A stretch of 64,000 nt of DNA, from positions 310,001-374,000 of the forward strand of contig JADKIP010000015.1 in assembly GCA_016721185.1 (NCBI GenBank), in the 5' to 3' direction. The first letter of the stretch is position 1, and every line of letters begins with the position of its first letter. This DNA comes from Candidatus Dechloromonas phosphorivorans. GTDB taxonomy: Bacteria; Pseudomonadota; Gammaproteobacteria; Burkholderiales; Rhodocyclaceae. The notes below the pieces were generated by a model that had not been told where the DNA came from, ran no database searches, and worked only from the letters and a program-made list of their open reading frames with translations. The translations under genes and the position numbers were made by a program. Below, piece after piece: positions 14,754-23,591 of the stretch.

Positions 14754-17192
14754 ATGTCTGAATCCTCCTGTTATCACTGTGGCCTGCCGATTCCGGATGG
14801 CGTTGATCTGTCGGTAAAAATTGCTGCAGCACCGCGCGCCATGTGTTGCTATGGCTGCCAGGCGGTGGCGCAATCCATTGTTGATAATGGCCTCGAAGAG
14901 TATTACCGGAGCCGTGATTCGCTGCCGGAGTCGCCGCGCGAGGCGATGCCGGCCATCCTCGAGCAACTGGCGTTGTTCGACCATGCCGAATTCCAGAAGA
15001 GTTTCGTCAAGGAACTGGGTGAAAACGAGCGGGAAGCTTCGCTGTTGCTGGAGGGGATTACCTGCTCCGCCTGCATCTGGCTGAACGAGCAGCATGTCGG
15101 CCGGTTGCCGGGGGTAACGGCGGTCGATATCAATTACACCACTCGCCGGGCGCGCGTGCGCTGGAACGAGTCCCGGGTCAAACTCTCCGATATTCTCGGC
15201 GCGATTGCGGCTATCGGTTATCGCGCTTATCCCTATGATGCCGCCAAGAATGAGGAAATCTCCCGCAAGGAGCGGCGCGATGCGCTATGGCGCCTGTGGG
15301 TCGCCGGCTTTGGCATGATGCAGGTGATGATGTACGCCTATCCGGTGTATATCGCCAATGGCGACATGAGCGCCGATATTGAAAACATGATGCGTTGGGC
15401 AAGTTTGCTGCTGACGCTGCCGGTCGTCTTTTATTCCTCGGCGCCGTTCTTCCGCAATGCCTGGCGGGATCTCAAATTGCGTCGCGTCGGGATGGACGTC
15501 CCGGTGGCTCTTGGCGTGGGCGCCGCTTTCGTCGCCAGTTGCTGGGCAACCTACATGCAGGCCGGCGAGGTTTATTTCGACTCGGTCACGATGTTCGTTT
15601 TCTTCCTGCTCGGTGGGCGTTATCTCGAAATGACGGCGCGGCAAAAGGCGTTGAGCGTGACCGAGGCGCTGGCCAAGCTGATGCCGACCTTTGCTCAAAA
15701 AATGCCGAATTTTCCGGTTGACCGCAGCACTGAGCAACGCGTCGTCAGCGATTTGCTACCAGGTGATTTTGTACTGGTGCGGGCCGGCGATATCGTGCCG
15801 GCGGATGGTCGGGTCGTCGAAGGTGTCAGTTGCGCCAACGAAGCGCTGCTGACCGGCGAGAGCAAGCCCGTGCCCAAGTCGCCGGGTGAGTCGGTGACCG
15901 GTGGTTCGATCAATGCCGAAAGCCCGCTCGTCGTTCAGGTGGAGCAAATTGGTGATGGCACAAGGCTCTCGGCGATTATTAATCTGATGGAAAGAGCCGC
16001 TGCCGAAAAGCCGCGCATTGTTGAAATGGCAGACCGTATTGCCAGTTACTTCGTTGCGGTTTTATTGGCCATTGCGGTGCTGGTCGCCCTCGGCTGGTAT
16101 TGGGTTGATCCATCCAAAGCGCTGTGGATCACCGTTTCGGTACTGGTGGTGACCTGCCCTTGTGCGCTATCGCTGGCCACGCCCATCGCGCTGACTGTGG
16201 CTGCCGGGGCGCTGGCCAAGGATGGCTTGCTGGTCACCCGTGGCCACGCCATTGAAACGCTGGCCCGGGCAACCCATTTCGTTTTTGATAAAACAGGTAC
16301 TTTGACCACCGGGCGCATGCATCTGATCGATGTTGGCGTTGTTGGAAACCTGCGCGAAGCAGAGTGTCTGGCAATTGCCGCGGCGCTTGAGCAAAGTTCG
16401 GAGCACCCGGTAGCAACGGCGCTAAGAAAGGCTGCCGGGGAGGCGTTTCCGACAGCGGTGGATGCTGTGAGTGAGCCCGGGCAGGGCGTTGAGGCGCTGG
16501 TCAACGGGCAGCGTTATCGTATTGGCCGGCCATCCTATGCGCTCGCCCTGAGCAATGCTGATTTGCCGGATACTGCGGTCGACTGGCTGGAAAGCGGCGA
16601 TACGGTGGTTATGTTGGCTGATAGCACTGGCTGTCAGGCATTTTTCCGGATCGGCGATGAGATCCGTCCGGAATCATTGGCGCTGATTGCTGAACTGAAG
16701 TCAGTCGGTAAAAAGGTCATCTTGCTGACCGGAGATGCGCCAGCGGTGGCGCGGCGTGTGGGCGCCGCCCTGGGGATTGAAAATGTTCGTGCCGGCATGA
16801 CGCCGCAGGGCAAGCACGATTGTGTCAAAACGCTGCAAGTGGAAGGTGCGGTAGTGGCGATGGTGGGTGATGGGGTTAACGATGCGCCGGTGTTGGCGCA
16901 GGCTCAGGTTTCAGTGGCGATGGGGGGCGGGGCGCAACTGGCCAGAACGCAATCCGATTTTGTGCTTCTATCGGAAAATCTTGATCACCTGCGGCATGGT
17001 CTGCGCCGCGCCGTTAAAACCTTGCAGGTGATTCGCCAGAACCTCTGGTGGTCATTTGCCTACAATTTTATTGCCTTACCGCTGGCCATTGCCGGGTATG
17101 TAACGCCCTGGATGGCCGGCATCGGCATGTCGGCCAGTTCTTTGCTGGTTGTTCTCAATTCACTGCGCATTCAGCGTGTGAGGTCTGACTGA
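14754..17192 (+). CDS. ccoI: Copper-translocating P-type ATPase for cbb3 oxidase assembly
   Basis: An 812-aa CcoI/FixI-type P1B ATPase that exports copper across the inner membrane for insertion into the CcoN active site. Order: a Cys-rich N-terminal region (CYHCGLPIP, CCYGCQ), a heavy-metal domain with GITCSACIW, eight predicted membrane helices, the TGES actuator loop, the intramembrane TCPCALSLATP site, the phosphorylation site FDKTGTLTTG, SSEHPVATAL and GDGVNDAP. The conserved N-terminal cysteines fix the start at or near ATG 14754 although no Shine-Dalgarno is visible there. The stop overlaps ccoS by one base. Confidence 0.93.
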   Translation: MSESSCYHCGLPIPDGVDLSVKIAAAPRAMCCYGCQAVAQSIVDNGLEEYYRSRDSLPESPREAMPAILEQLALFDHAEFQKSFVKELGENEREASLLLEGITCSACIWLNEQHVGRLPGVTAVDINYTTRRARVRWNESRVKLSDILGAIAAIGYRAYPYDAAKNEEISRKERRDALWRLWVAGFGMMQVMMYAYPVYIANGDMSADIENMMRWASLLLTLPVVFYSSAPFFRNAWRDLKLRRVGMDVPVALGVGAAFVASCWATYMQAGEVYFDSVTMFVFFLLGGRYLEMTARQKALSVTEALAKLMPTFAQKMPNFPVDRSTEQRVVSDLLPGDFVLVRAGDIVPADGRVVEGVSCANEALLTGESKPVPKSPGESVTGGSINAESPLVVQVEQIGDGTRLSAIINLMERAAAEKPRIVEMADRIASYFVAVLLAIAVLVALGWYWVDPSKALWITVSVLVVTCPCALSLATPIALTVAAGALAKDGLLVTRGHAIETLARATHFVFDKTGTLTTGRMHLIDVGVVGNLREAECLAIAAALEQSSEHPVATALRKAAGEAFPTAVDAVSEPGQGVEALVNGQRYRIGRPSYALALSNADLPDTAVDWLESGDTVVMLADSTGCQAFFRIGDEIRPESLALIAELKSVGKKVILLTGDAPAVARRVGAALGIENVRAGMTPQGKHDCVKTLQVEGAVVAMVGDGVNDAPVLAQAQVSVAMGGGAQLARTQSDFVLLSENLDHLRHGLRRAVKTLQVIRQNLWWSFAYNFIALPLAIAGYVTPWMAGIGMSASSLLVVLNSLRIQRVRSD

Positions 17193-17383
17193 TGGAAAGT
17201 ATCTACCTACTCATTCCGATTTCGGTAATCCTGGTCTTTGTCATCGCCATTGCCTTCTGGTGGTCGGTGCGCAGCGGACAGTTTGACGATCTTGAAGGCC
17301 CTGGATTTCGGGTGCTGATGGATGAAGATATGCCGAAACTGCAAAATGATGTTCAAGAAAGCAATGAATCAAAAAAAGTTTGA
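17192..17383 (+). CDS. ccoS: cbb3-type cytochrome oxidase assembly protein CcoS
   Basis: 63 aa with one N-terminal membrane helix (LLIPISVILVFVIAIAFWW) followed by SGQFDDLEGPG, the CcoS signature. It is needed for cofactor insertion into the cbb3 oxidase in studied species. It overlaps ccoI by one base, so the two are surely co-translated. Confidence 0.9.
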   Translation: MESIYLLIPISVILVFVIAIAFWWSVRSGQFDDLEGPGFRVLMDEDMPKLQNDVQESNESKKV

Positions 17384-17468
17384 CTTGTATCAACGTACAC
17401 ATGGGGTTGGCCGGGCAATATGTTGGCTGTGTGGAGAAAAGTTCCACGAAAGATCTCTGTTGGGGTTA

Positions 17469-17495
17469 GGGTGCGTTACGACGCACCCTTTTTTT
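17469..17495 (+). terminator. Intrinsic terminator after ccoS
   Basis: GGGTGCGT (17469-17476) pairs perfectly with ACGCACCC (17481-17488) around TACG, followed by seven T. It separates ccoIS from the ccoNOQP operon. Confidence 0.85.
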
Positions 17496-17500
17496 GTCCA

Positions 17501-17518
17501 CATATTGTCCACAATATG
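17501..17518. repeat. Inverted repeat in the ccoS-ccoN gap
   Basis: CATATTG (17501-17507) and CAATATG (17512-17518) pair around TCCA. A GTCCACA direct repeat overlaps it. Together with the terminator and FNR boxes this accounts for most of the 299-base gap at 17384-17682; the rest shows nothing. Confidence 0.35.
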
Positions 17519-17553
17519 CGTTTTTAGGGTGTCGCTAGGCACTTTGAACTAAT

Positions 17554-17615
17554 TTGATGTAGATAATAGGTAGGTTGATCTATGTCAAATCACCTTCGAT
17601 AAACTAGAATACTAT
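17554..17615 (+). promoter_or_regulatory. FNR/ANR-type promoter of ccoNOQP with two boxes
   Basis: TTGATCTATGTCAA at 17575-17588 matches the FNR consensus TTGAT-N4-ATCAA in nine of ten positions. A weaker box, TTGATGTAGATAAT, lies at 17554-17567, its centre 21 bases upstream, two helical turns. A -10-like TACTAT at 17610-17615 places the strong box near -41, the class II activating position. Induction under low oxygen is expected. Confidence 0.75.
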
Positions 17616-17682
17616 CCGTTTCCATGTCCCTCCTTGGGTTCGTGGGGGGGTATCCAGTTTTTATTTAACGAGAGGTGGGTTC

Positions 17683-19107
17683 ATGTCGGTAGCGAAAACC
17701 ACATATAACGACAAGGTTGTACGGCAATTCGCCGTAATGACCGTCATCTGGGGCATTGTTGGCATGCTGGTCGGTGTCATCATTGCGGCGCAGTTGGTCT
17801 GGCCGGAGCTGAATATGGGCTTCCTGCATTTTGGCCGTTTGCGTCCGTTGCATACCAACGCGGTTATTTTTGCGTTCGGTGGCTGCGCGTTGTTTGCAAC
17901 TTCTTACTGGTGCGTTCAGCGCACCAGCCACGCCAGACTCTGGGGTGGTCCGCTGGTTCCCTTTACCTTCTGGGGCTGGCAAATCGTCATTCTTTTGGCT
18001 GCTATTACTTTGCCGTTGGGTATCACCCAAAGTAAGGAATACGCCGAACTGGAATGGCCAATTGACATCCTGATCACGCTGGTCTGGGTTTCTTATGCAA
18101 TAGTTTTCTTCGGCACGATCGCGAAGCGCACTGTTTCCCATATCTATGTTGCAAACTGGTTTTTCGGTGCGTTCATTATTGCCGTTGCCCTGTTGCACCT
18201 GGTTAATAGCGCTGCGGTACCGGTTTCGCTGACCAAGTCCTATTCTGTCTACTCTGGCGTGCAGGATGCGATGATTCAGTGGTGGTACGGTCACAATGCC
18301 GTAGGTTTCTTCCTGACTGCAGGCTTCCTGGGCATGATGTACTACTTTGTGCCGAAGCAGGCTGGCCGTCCGGTTTATTCCTACCGCCTTTCCGTGGTCC
18401 ACTTCTGGGCGCTGATCTTTACGTACATGTGGGCGGGTCCGCACCACCTGCATTACACCGCCCTGCCTGACTGGACGCAATCGGTCGGTATGGTTTTCTC
18501 CCTGATCCTGTTGGCACCGTCCTGGGGTGGCATGATCAACGGCATCATGACGCTGTCGGGTGCCTGGCATAAGCTGCGCGACGATCCTATCCTCAAGTTC
18601 CTGATTACCTCGCTGTCCTTCTACGGTATGTCCACGTTTGAAGGTCCGATGATGGCGATCAAGACGGTTAATGCACTTTCGCATTACACCGACTGGACCG
18701 TTGGTCACGTGCACTCCGGTGCGCTTGGCTGGGTAGCGATGGTTTCGATCGGTTCCTTGTACTACCTGCTGCCGAAGCTCTTTGGCAAGACCGAGATGTA
18801 TAGCACCAAGCTAGTGACGACCCACTTCTGGATCGCCACGATCGGTACTGTGCTTTATATCGCTTCCATGTGGATCGCCGGTGTGATGCAGGGCCTGATG
18901 TGGCGTGCGGTGAATACCGACGGCACGCTGGCTTACAGCTTTGTCGAGTCGGTCAAGGGTTCCTATCCGTTCTGGGCAATCCGTTGGCTGGGTGGCGTTC
19001 TGTTCCTCTCCGGCATGCTGATCATGGCTTACAACATGTTCAAGACAATGGCCGGTGGCAAGATCCAGGATATTCCGGTGTTCGTTCCGGCTGGCCATCA
19101 CGCCTGA
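17683..19107 (+). CDS. ccoN: cbb3-type cytochrome c oxidase subunit I
   Basis: 474 aa, the usual length, with about twelve membrane helices. It holds the low-spin heme b and the heme b3-CuB site that reduces oxygen. Landmarks are the early HTNAVIFAFGG, WWYGHNAVGFFLTAGF with a CuB-ligand His, GPHHLHYTALPDW, and TDWTVGHVHSGALGW near the end with heme-ligand histidines. GAGAGGTGG before the ATG is a good ribosome-binding site. First gene of ccoNOQP, controlled by the FNR-type promoter upstream. Confidence 0.97.
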   Translation: MSVAKTTYNDKVVRQFAVMTVIWGIVGMLVGVIIAAQLVWPELNMGFLHFGRLRPLHTNAVIFAFGGCALFATSYWCVQRTSHARLWGGPLVPFTFWGWQIVILLAAITLPLGITQSKEYAELEWPIDILITLVWVSYAIVFFGTIAKRTVSHIYVANWFFGAFIIAVALLHLVNSAAVPVSLTKSYSVYSGVQDAMIQWWYGHNAVGFFLTAGFLGMMYYFVPKQAGRPVYSYRLSVVHFWALIFTYMWAGPHHLHYTALPDWTQSVGMVFSLILLAPSWGGMINGIMTLSGAWHKLRDDPILKFLITSLSFYGMSTFEGPMMAIKTVNALSHYTDWTVGHVHSGALGWVAMVSIGSLYYLLPKLFGKTEMYSTKLVTTHFWIATIGTVLYIASMWIAGVMQGLMWRAVNTDGTLAYSFVESVKGSYPFWAIRWLGGVLFLSGMLIMAYNMFKTMAGGKIQDIPVFVPAGHHA

Positions 19108-19123
19108 TTAGGGAGAAATAGTA

Positions 19124-19759
19124 ATGTTCAAGCATGACCAAATTGAGAGAAGCGTTGGCCTCCTGATCGTTTTGACAATATTGACGGTAAGCGTGGGCGG
19201 TCTGTTGGAAATCGTGCCGCTCTTTTACCAAAAGTCGACAACGACACCGGTTGAGGGGCTGAAGCCTTACGAGGCAACTCGTCTGGTGGGCCGTGACGTC
19301 TATGTGCGTGAAGGCTGTTATCTCTGCCATTCGCAGATGATTCGTCCTTTCCGCGCTGAAACCGAGCGTTACGGGCACTATTCTGTTGCGGGCGAGTTCG
19401 TTTATGACCACCCGTTCCAGTGGGGTTCCAAGCGTACAGGTCCGGACTTGCATCGCGTTGGTGGCCGTTACTCCGACGAATGGCAGCGTGCCCACCTGAC
19501 CAATCCGCGCGACGTCGTGCCTGAGTCCAATATGCCGGCTTTTGCCTTCCTGGCAAATACCAAGGCCAAGGATTCAGTCGGTGCCAATGTCGAAGCCAAG
19601 ATGGAACTGATGCGTGGCTACGCCAATGTGCGAGGCATTCCTACCTACACCGATGAAGAGATCAAGGGTGCCAAGGCTGCTATTGGTGAAATGACTGAAA
19701 TGGATGTTCTGATTGCCTACCTGCAAGGGATGGGATTAGAACTGAAAAACGCCAAGTAA
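19124..19759 (+). CDS. ccoO: cbb3-type cytochrome c oxidase subunit II (monoheme c)
   Basis: A 211-aa subunit with one N-terminal membrane anchor (about residues 10-34) and a periplasmic cytochrome c domain. The heme-binding C65-x2-C68-H69 lies in EGCYLCHSQMIRP; a downstream Met in ESNMPAFAFL can be the axial ligand. It passes electrons from CcoP to CcoN. Confidence 0.96.
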   Translation: MFKHDQIERSVGLLIVLTILTVSVGGLLEIVPLFYQKSTTTPVEGLKPYEATRLVGRDVYVREGCYLCHSQMIRPFRAETERYGHYSVAGEFVYDHPFQWGSKRTGPDLHRVGGRYSDEWQRAHLTNPRDVVPESNMPAFAFLANTKAKDSVGANVEAKMELMRGYANVRGIPTYTDEEIKGAKAAIGEMTEMDVLIAYLQGMGLELKNAK

Positions 19760-19764
19760 TAGTC

Positions 19765-19941
19765 ATGGATATCAACGATCTGCGTTCCATTGTCACAGTG
19801 GCCGGGCTGGTTTGTTTCCTGGCAATTGTGTGGTGGGCTTATGGCAAGGGCAGCAAGAAGGGGTTCGATGAAGCTGCCAATCTGCCGTTCGCGGAGCACG
19901 ATGATCGGGATGCGGTGTCTGGCACATCGCATCCTCGCTGA
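19765..19941 (+). CDS. ccoQ: cbb3-type oxidase subunit IV, CcoQ
   Basis: A 58-aa protein, ATG 19765 to TGA 19941, five bases after ccoO. It has one membrane helix (LRSIVTVAGLVCFLAIVWW) followed by AYGKGSKKGFDEAANLPF, the standard CcoQ/FixQ pattern. It stabilises the oxidase complex. Position between ccoO and ccoP is diagnostic. Confidence 0.92.
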   Translation: MDINDLRSIVTVAGLVCFLAIVWWAYGKGSKKGFDEAANLPFAEHDDRDAVSGTSHPR

Positions 19942-19956
19942 AAAAAAGGAAAGCAA

Positions 19957-20856
19957 ATGAGCGATTTCGTTAGCGGTTTTTGGAACATGTACGTCATTGT
20001 GATCGTGCTGGTGAGTATTCTTGCCTGTGCGCTCCTCTTGTACATGCAAGGCAAGGCCACTTTCACGCCGGGCAAGACCATGGGTCACGTCTGGGATGAA
20101 ACCCTTGAGGAATACAACAACCCGATGCCCAAGTGGTGGAGTTGGCTGTTTGTACTTACAGTTATCTTCGCCCTCGTCTATCTGGTTCTTTATCCTGGGT
20201 TAGGTGACTTCAAGGGCGTTTTGGGTTGGTCCCAGCAAGGCGCGCACAAAATTGAAGTTGCAAAAATGGACGCCACCGTCAAGCCCTTGTTCGACAAGTA
20301 CCTGGCTATGGATGTCAAGGCAGTGGCTGGTGACAAGCAAGCCAATGAAATGGGCAAGCGCCTGTATCTGACTTATTGCATGCAGTGTCATGGTGCCGAT
20401 GCTCGTGGCGCCAAAGGCTTCCCGAATTTGACCGATAGCGACTGGCAATATGGCGGCGAACCGGAACAGATCAAGGAGTCGCTGGTCAATGGCCGCATGG
20501 GCATGATGCCCCCGCACGCCCAGTTGGGTGCGGATACAGTCAAGGATCTGGCTAATTTTGTCCGTTCCCTGTCTGGTTTGCCGAATGACTCCGTTCGTGC
20601 AGCTAAAGGTAAGGAAGCTTTTGCTTCTGCTGGCTGCCTTGGTTGCCACGGAGCCGATGGTAAAGGTATGCATGCAGTCGGTGCGCCAAATCTGACCGAC
20701 AAGGTTTGGTTGTACGGTTCGTCCGAAGCAACCATTACCGAGACGATCAACAAAGGTCGTCAAAACAAAATGCCGGCTTGGCAGGAGTTTCTGGGCGATG
20801 CCAAGATTCATCTGCTGACGGCTTATGTTTATAGCCTGAGCCAAGGCGCCAAGTAA
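19957..20856 (+). CDS. ccoP: cbb3-type cytochrome c oxidase subunit III (diheme c)
   Basis: 299 aa. Two membrane helices (about 8-29 and 61-81) come before two cytochrome c domains. Heme sites are C141-x2-C144-H145 (CMQCHG) and C227-x2-C230-H231 (CLGCHG). DETLEEYNNPMPKWW between the helices is the usual CcoP N-terminal motif. It accepts electrons from periplasmic cytochromes. The long N-terminal part with two helices is the two-helix form of CcoP, as against the one-helix form. Confidence 0.96.
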   Translation: MSDFVSGFWNMYVIVIVLVSILACALLLYMQGKATFTPGKTMGHVWDETLEEYNNPMPKWWSWLFVLTVIFALVYLVLYPGLGDFKGVLGWSQQGAHKIEVAKMDATVKPLFDKYLAMDVKAVAGDKQANEMGKRLYLTYCMQCHGADARGAKGFPNLTDSDWQYGGEPEQIKESLVNGRMGMMPPHAQLGADTVKDLANFVRSLSGLPNDSVRAAKGKEAFASAGCLGCHGADGKGMHAVGAPNLTDKVWLYGSSEATITETINKGRQNKMPAWQEFLGDAKIHLLTAYVYSLSQGAK

Positions 20857-20862
20857 TTGGAC

Positions 20863-20892
20863 AAAACGGGGCAGTTGGCTGCCCCGTTTTTT
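20863..20892 (+). terminator. Intrinsic terminator after ccoP
   Basis: AAAACGGGGCAG (20863-20874) pairs perfectly with CTGCCCCGTTTT (20879-20890) around a TTGG loop, with two more T. A strong hairpin ending ccoNOQP. Confidence 0.9.
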
Positions 20893-20915
20893 ATTTGGTT
20901 TTGCATTAGTAAAGA

Positions 20916-20956
20916 CTGATTGATATCAAAATTGCGTTGATGCAAGTCGCTACTCA
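20916..20956 (+). promoter_or_regulatory. FNR-type box and promoter of ccoG
   Basis: CTGATTGATATCAA at 20916-20929 matches TTGAT-N4-ATCAA in nine of ten positions. A weak -10 (TACTCA, 20951-20956) would put the box centre near -40, again class II. It suggests that ccoGH is induced together with ccoNOQP. Confidence 0.6.
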
Positions 20957-20994
20957 CAAGCACTTAGCGCCATTCTGATAACGATACGGCCATT

Positions 20995-22407
20995 ATGGAA
21001 CCTACCGAAAAAACATCTAAAACCCCGTCGACCGTAGCACCGGCCCCTGTTTCGTTTTACGAGAAACATAAGACGGTGTACATCCGCGATGTGAAGGGTT
21101 GGTGGAATAGCTGGCGCTGGGCGCTGGTCTGGATCACCCAGATTTTGTTTTACGGCATGCCGTGGCTTCAATGGAATGACCGCCAGGCCGTTCTTCTGCA
21201 TGTTGCAGAGCGCAAGTTTTATCTATTTGGTCTGGTGCTCTGGCCGCAAGATGTGTTTTATCTTGCCCTGCTGCTCATCATCTCGGCCTATGCGCTGTTC
21301 CTGTTTACCGCGATTGCCGGACGTTTGTTCTGTGGCTATGCCTGTCCGCAGACGGTGTACTCCGAAATTTTCATGTGGATCGAGAACAAGATCGAAGGCG
21401 ATCGTTCGGCTCGCATGAAACTGGATAATGGGCCGATGAACGGCCGCAAGCTAAGGCTTAAGGCCGTCAAGCATGCGATCTGGATTCTGATTGCGCTTTG
21501 GTCAGGCTTGACGCTGGTCGCTTATTTCACACCAGTGGCCGAGTTGTGGGCGGAGTTCCCTTATGACTTTTCCGGCTGGGAGCTATTCTGGATATTTTTC
21601 TACGCCAGCTTTTTCTATATGCAGGCTGGGTTCCTGCGCGAGCAGGTTTGCAAGTACATGTGCCCTTATGCTCGTTTCCAGGGCGTGATGTTCGACCCGG
21701 ATACGCTGGTTATTACCTACGATCCCGAACGGGGCGAGCCGCGTGGTGCCCGCAAAAAAGGAAGTGATCCTGCCGCCTTGGGGGACTGCGTCGATTGTGG
21801 CTTGTGCGTTGTCGTTTGTCCGACAGGTATCGATATTCGCCAGGGCCAGCAGTACGAATGCATTGGTTGTGGCGCCTGTATCGATGCTTGCGACCCGGTT
21901 ATGGACAAGGTTGGAAAGCCGCGCGGCCTGATTCGGTACACCACTGAAAACGCGCTGGAAAAGCATTTTTCGGCCAAGGATGTCGTTAGCCATATTCTGC
22001 GACCGCGGATCATTCTCTACACGACGATTCTTGTCGCCATTACCGTGGCGTCGATCTGGTCTTTGGCGGCTCGTGTTCCACTCAAGGTAGATATCATGCG
22101 CGATCCGTCCGTGCTTTCCCGTGAGGCGGATGATGGCCGGATCGAGAATGTCTATAACTTGAAGATCATGAACACGACTGAAGATGCCAAGAGCTACGTT
22201 GTTTCTGTGACAGGGATGGACGGTATTGAACTACTCGGCGAATCCGTGGTTAATGTCGCCAGTGCCGAAAATCATGAAGTGACTGTGGTTGTTCGAGTGC
22301 CGCCGGATTCCGGTAAAAAAGGCGCCAACAAGATTTATTTTGATATCAAGGCCCAGAACCACGAGAGCATCGCGGTTCATGAGAAGGCCTCTTTTTTGAT
22401 GCCCTGA
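20995..22407 (+). CDS. ccoG: cbb3 oxidase accessory ferredoxin-like protein CcoG
   Basis: A 470-aa membrane protein of the CcoG/FixG/RdxA family, which reduces copper during cbb3 assembly in studied bacteria. Several membrane helices precede a double [4Fe-4S] ferredoxin domain around residues 262-302 (DCVDCGLCVVVCPTGID and ECIGCGACIDACDP), with extra cysteines in CGYACPQTVYSE and CKYMCPYARFQG. A C-terminal periplasmic immunoglobulin-like domain follows one more helix. Confidence 0.94.
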   Translation: MEPTEKTSKTPSTVAPAPVSFYEKHKTVYIRDVKGWWNSWRWALVWITQILFYGMPWLQWNDRQAVLLHVAERKFYLFGLVLWPQDVFYLALLLIISAYALFLFTAIAGRLFCGYACPQTVYSEIFMWIENKIEGDRSARMKLDNGPMNGRKLRLKAVKHAIWILIALWSGLTLVAYFTPVAELWAEFPYDFSGWELFWIFFYASFFYMQAGFLREQVCKYMCPYARFQGVMFDPDTLVITYDPERGEPRGARKKGSDPAALGDCVDCGLCVVVCPTGIDIRQGQQYECIGCGACIDACDPVMDKVGKPRGLIRYTTENALEKHFSAKDVVSHILRPRIILYTTILVAITVASIWSLAARVPLKVDIMRDPSVLSREADDGRIENVYNLKIMNTTEDAKSYVVSVTGMDGIELLGESVVNVASAENHEVTVVVRVPPDSGKKGANKIYFDIKAQNHESIAVHEKASFLMP

Positions 22408-22408
22408 C

Positions 22409-22930
22409 ATGAGTTCCTCAATGACTTTACGTAGTGAAAATCAACCTTGGTACAAAGACCGTTGGCCGTGGATTTTGATGGCAGGCCCGGCGGTTGTGGT
22501 CGTTGCCGGATTTGTCACGCTCTGGTTGGCGATCAGCAGTGATGATGGTTTGGTGTCCGATGATTATTACAAGCAAGGCTTGACCGTCAATCAGCGGTTG
22601 CAGCGCGACCATCTTGCGGGCGACCTCGGCTTGCACGCGGATGTGATGAAGTCAGGCTTGGGGGTTCGGCTACTTTTGGCTGCGGATGGTGATGCGAAAT
22701 TGCCGGGAGAGATCAATCTCAAGTTGGCTCATCCAACACGGGCTGGTCAGGATCAGTTGGTGAAGATGACTTTGGAAGGCCAGGGCTTCTACACCGGAAA
22801 GCTAGTCAATGATGTTTCCGGGCGTTGGTTGGTCTCGCTTGAAGATCCGCTTGGAAAATGGCGCCTGCAGGGGGATTGGCAGGCTGATTCTGTGGAACCG
22901 CTACGCTTGACGGCGAAAACGGTCAATTAA
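22409..22930 (+). CDS. ccoH: FixH/CcoH family protein
   Basis: 173 aa, one base after the ccoG stop. One N-terminal membrane helix (WILMAGPAVVVVAGFVTLWLA) is followed by SDDGLVSDDYYKQGL, the FixH signature, then a periplasmic beta-rich domain. FixH/CcoH is a cbb3 assembly or stability factor. Confidence 0.88.
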   Translation: MSSSMTLRSENQPWYKDRWPWILMAGPAVVVVAGFVTLWLAISSDDGLVSDDYYKQGLTVNQRLQRDHLAGDLGLHADVMKSGLGVRLLLAADGDAKLPGEINLKLAHPTRAGQDQLVKMTLEGQGFYTGKLVNDVSGRWLVSLEDPLGKWRLQGDWQADSVEPLRLTAKTVN

Positions 22931-22957
22931 TTTAAATCTGTTACTGGGAGGTGGCTT

Positions 22958-23098
22958 ATGGCTTGGGAACTTTTGTTTAGCAGTGATATTGGTCTGATGA
23001 GTCTGGGTGTTATCGTCGGCGTAATGGTGATTGGTGTTTTGATGGGCAAGCTTTACGCTAGCAAAATGAACGAAGAAAGCCGCAAGCTTGGTAAGTAA
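22958..23098 (+). CDS. DUF3149 small membrane protein
   Basis: A 46-aa protein from ATG 22958 with GGGAGGTGG just upstream. It opens MAWELLFSSDIGLMSLGV and has a single membrane helix, then a short charged tail (KMNEESRKLGK). This fits DUF3149, small proteins of unknown role seen at the end of cbb3 clusters in betaproteobacteria. Confidence 0.75.
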   Translation: MAWELLFSSDIGLMSLGVIVGVMVIGVLMGKLYASKMNEESRKLGK

Positions 23099-23132
23099 GC
23101 TGCGAAATTACCTATCGCCTATTGGGGCGAAT

Positions 23133-23171
23133 AATCCCTCCGCCGGAAAACGCTGTCGGGGGGATTTTTTT
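23133..23171 (+). terminator. Intrinsic terminator after the DUF3149 gene
   Basis: AATCCCTCCG (23133-23142) pairs with CGGGGGGATT (23157-23166) with one G-U pair, and T7 follows from 23165. It closes the ccoGH operon. Confidence 0.75.
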
Positions 23172-23197
23172 CGGCTGCTCCGAAAGTAATATTCGGG

Positions 23198-23590
23198 ATG
23201 CTACACCGCGCACTGGCGCTTTCCTTGGTCATTCACTTTTTAGTTCTGCTTGGGGTGCGCTCGGTTTTCCCTCCGTTTTTACCCGAACCAAATAATGGCG
23301 TGGGTGCTTTGAGTGCGTTGCTTGCGCCCAGACCAATCGAGAAGCGCATGCCTCAATCGAATCAGGCCGCTGTTGCAATGCCCCCGCCCACAAAATTACC
23401 GGAATCAGTGGGCCGCCGGGTAAGCCCCCAAACGCAAAATACCGTGCCGGATTTTCCCTCATTCTCTCGGTCGACCGTAGCAAGTGACCGGCCTGCAGAA
23501 ACTGTAACGATTCCACCGATCCTTGCTACCCAAAACAAGAATGCCGTCTTGGGGCGGCCGGATGATCTGAGCCGAGGTAAAAAACGCTGA
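23198..23590 (+). pseudogene. tonB: TonB-like energy transducer, N-terminal part (split frame)
   Basis: A 130-aa frame with the TonB N-terminal membrane anchor (ALALSLVIHFLVLLGVRSV) and a proline-rich middle part. It stops at TGA 23588-23590 without the periplasmic domain. That domain is found in the next frame at 23592. The break lies at a run of six A (23579-23584): removing one A joins both parts into a protein of about 232 aa. A 15-bp tandem duplication (23576-23590 and 23591-23605, one mismatch) covers the same spot. It may be a broken gene, a slippage-controlled gene or a sequencing error. Confidence 0.65.
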
Positions 23591-23591
23591 G

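Noticed and set aside
23576..23590. Programmed -1 ribosomal frameshift (A-AAA-AAC type) in tonB
   Set aside because: The A-run is in the wrong phase for a -1 heptamer and the C-terminal frame is +1; transcript slippage or mutation are the options left.
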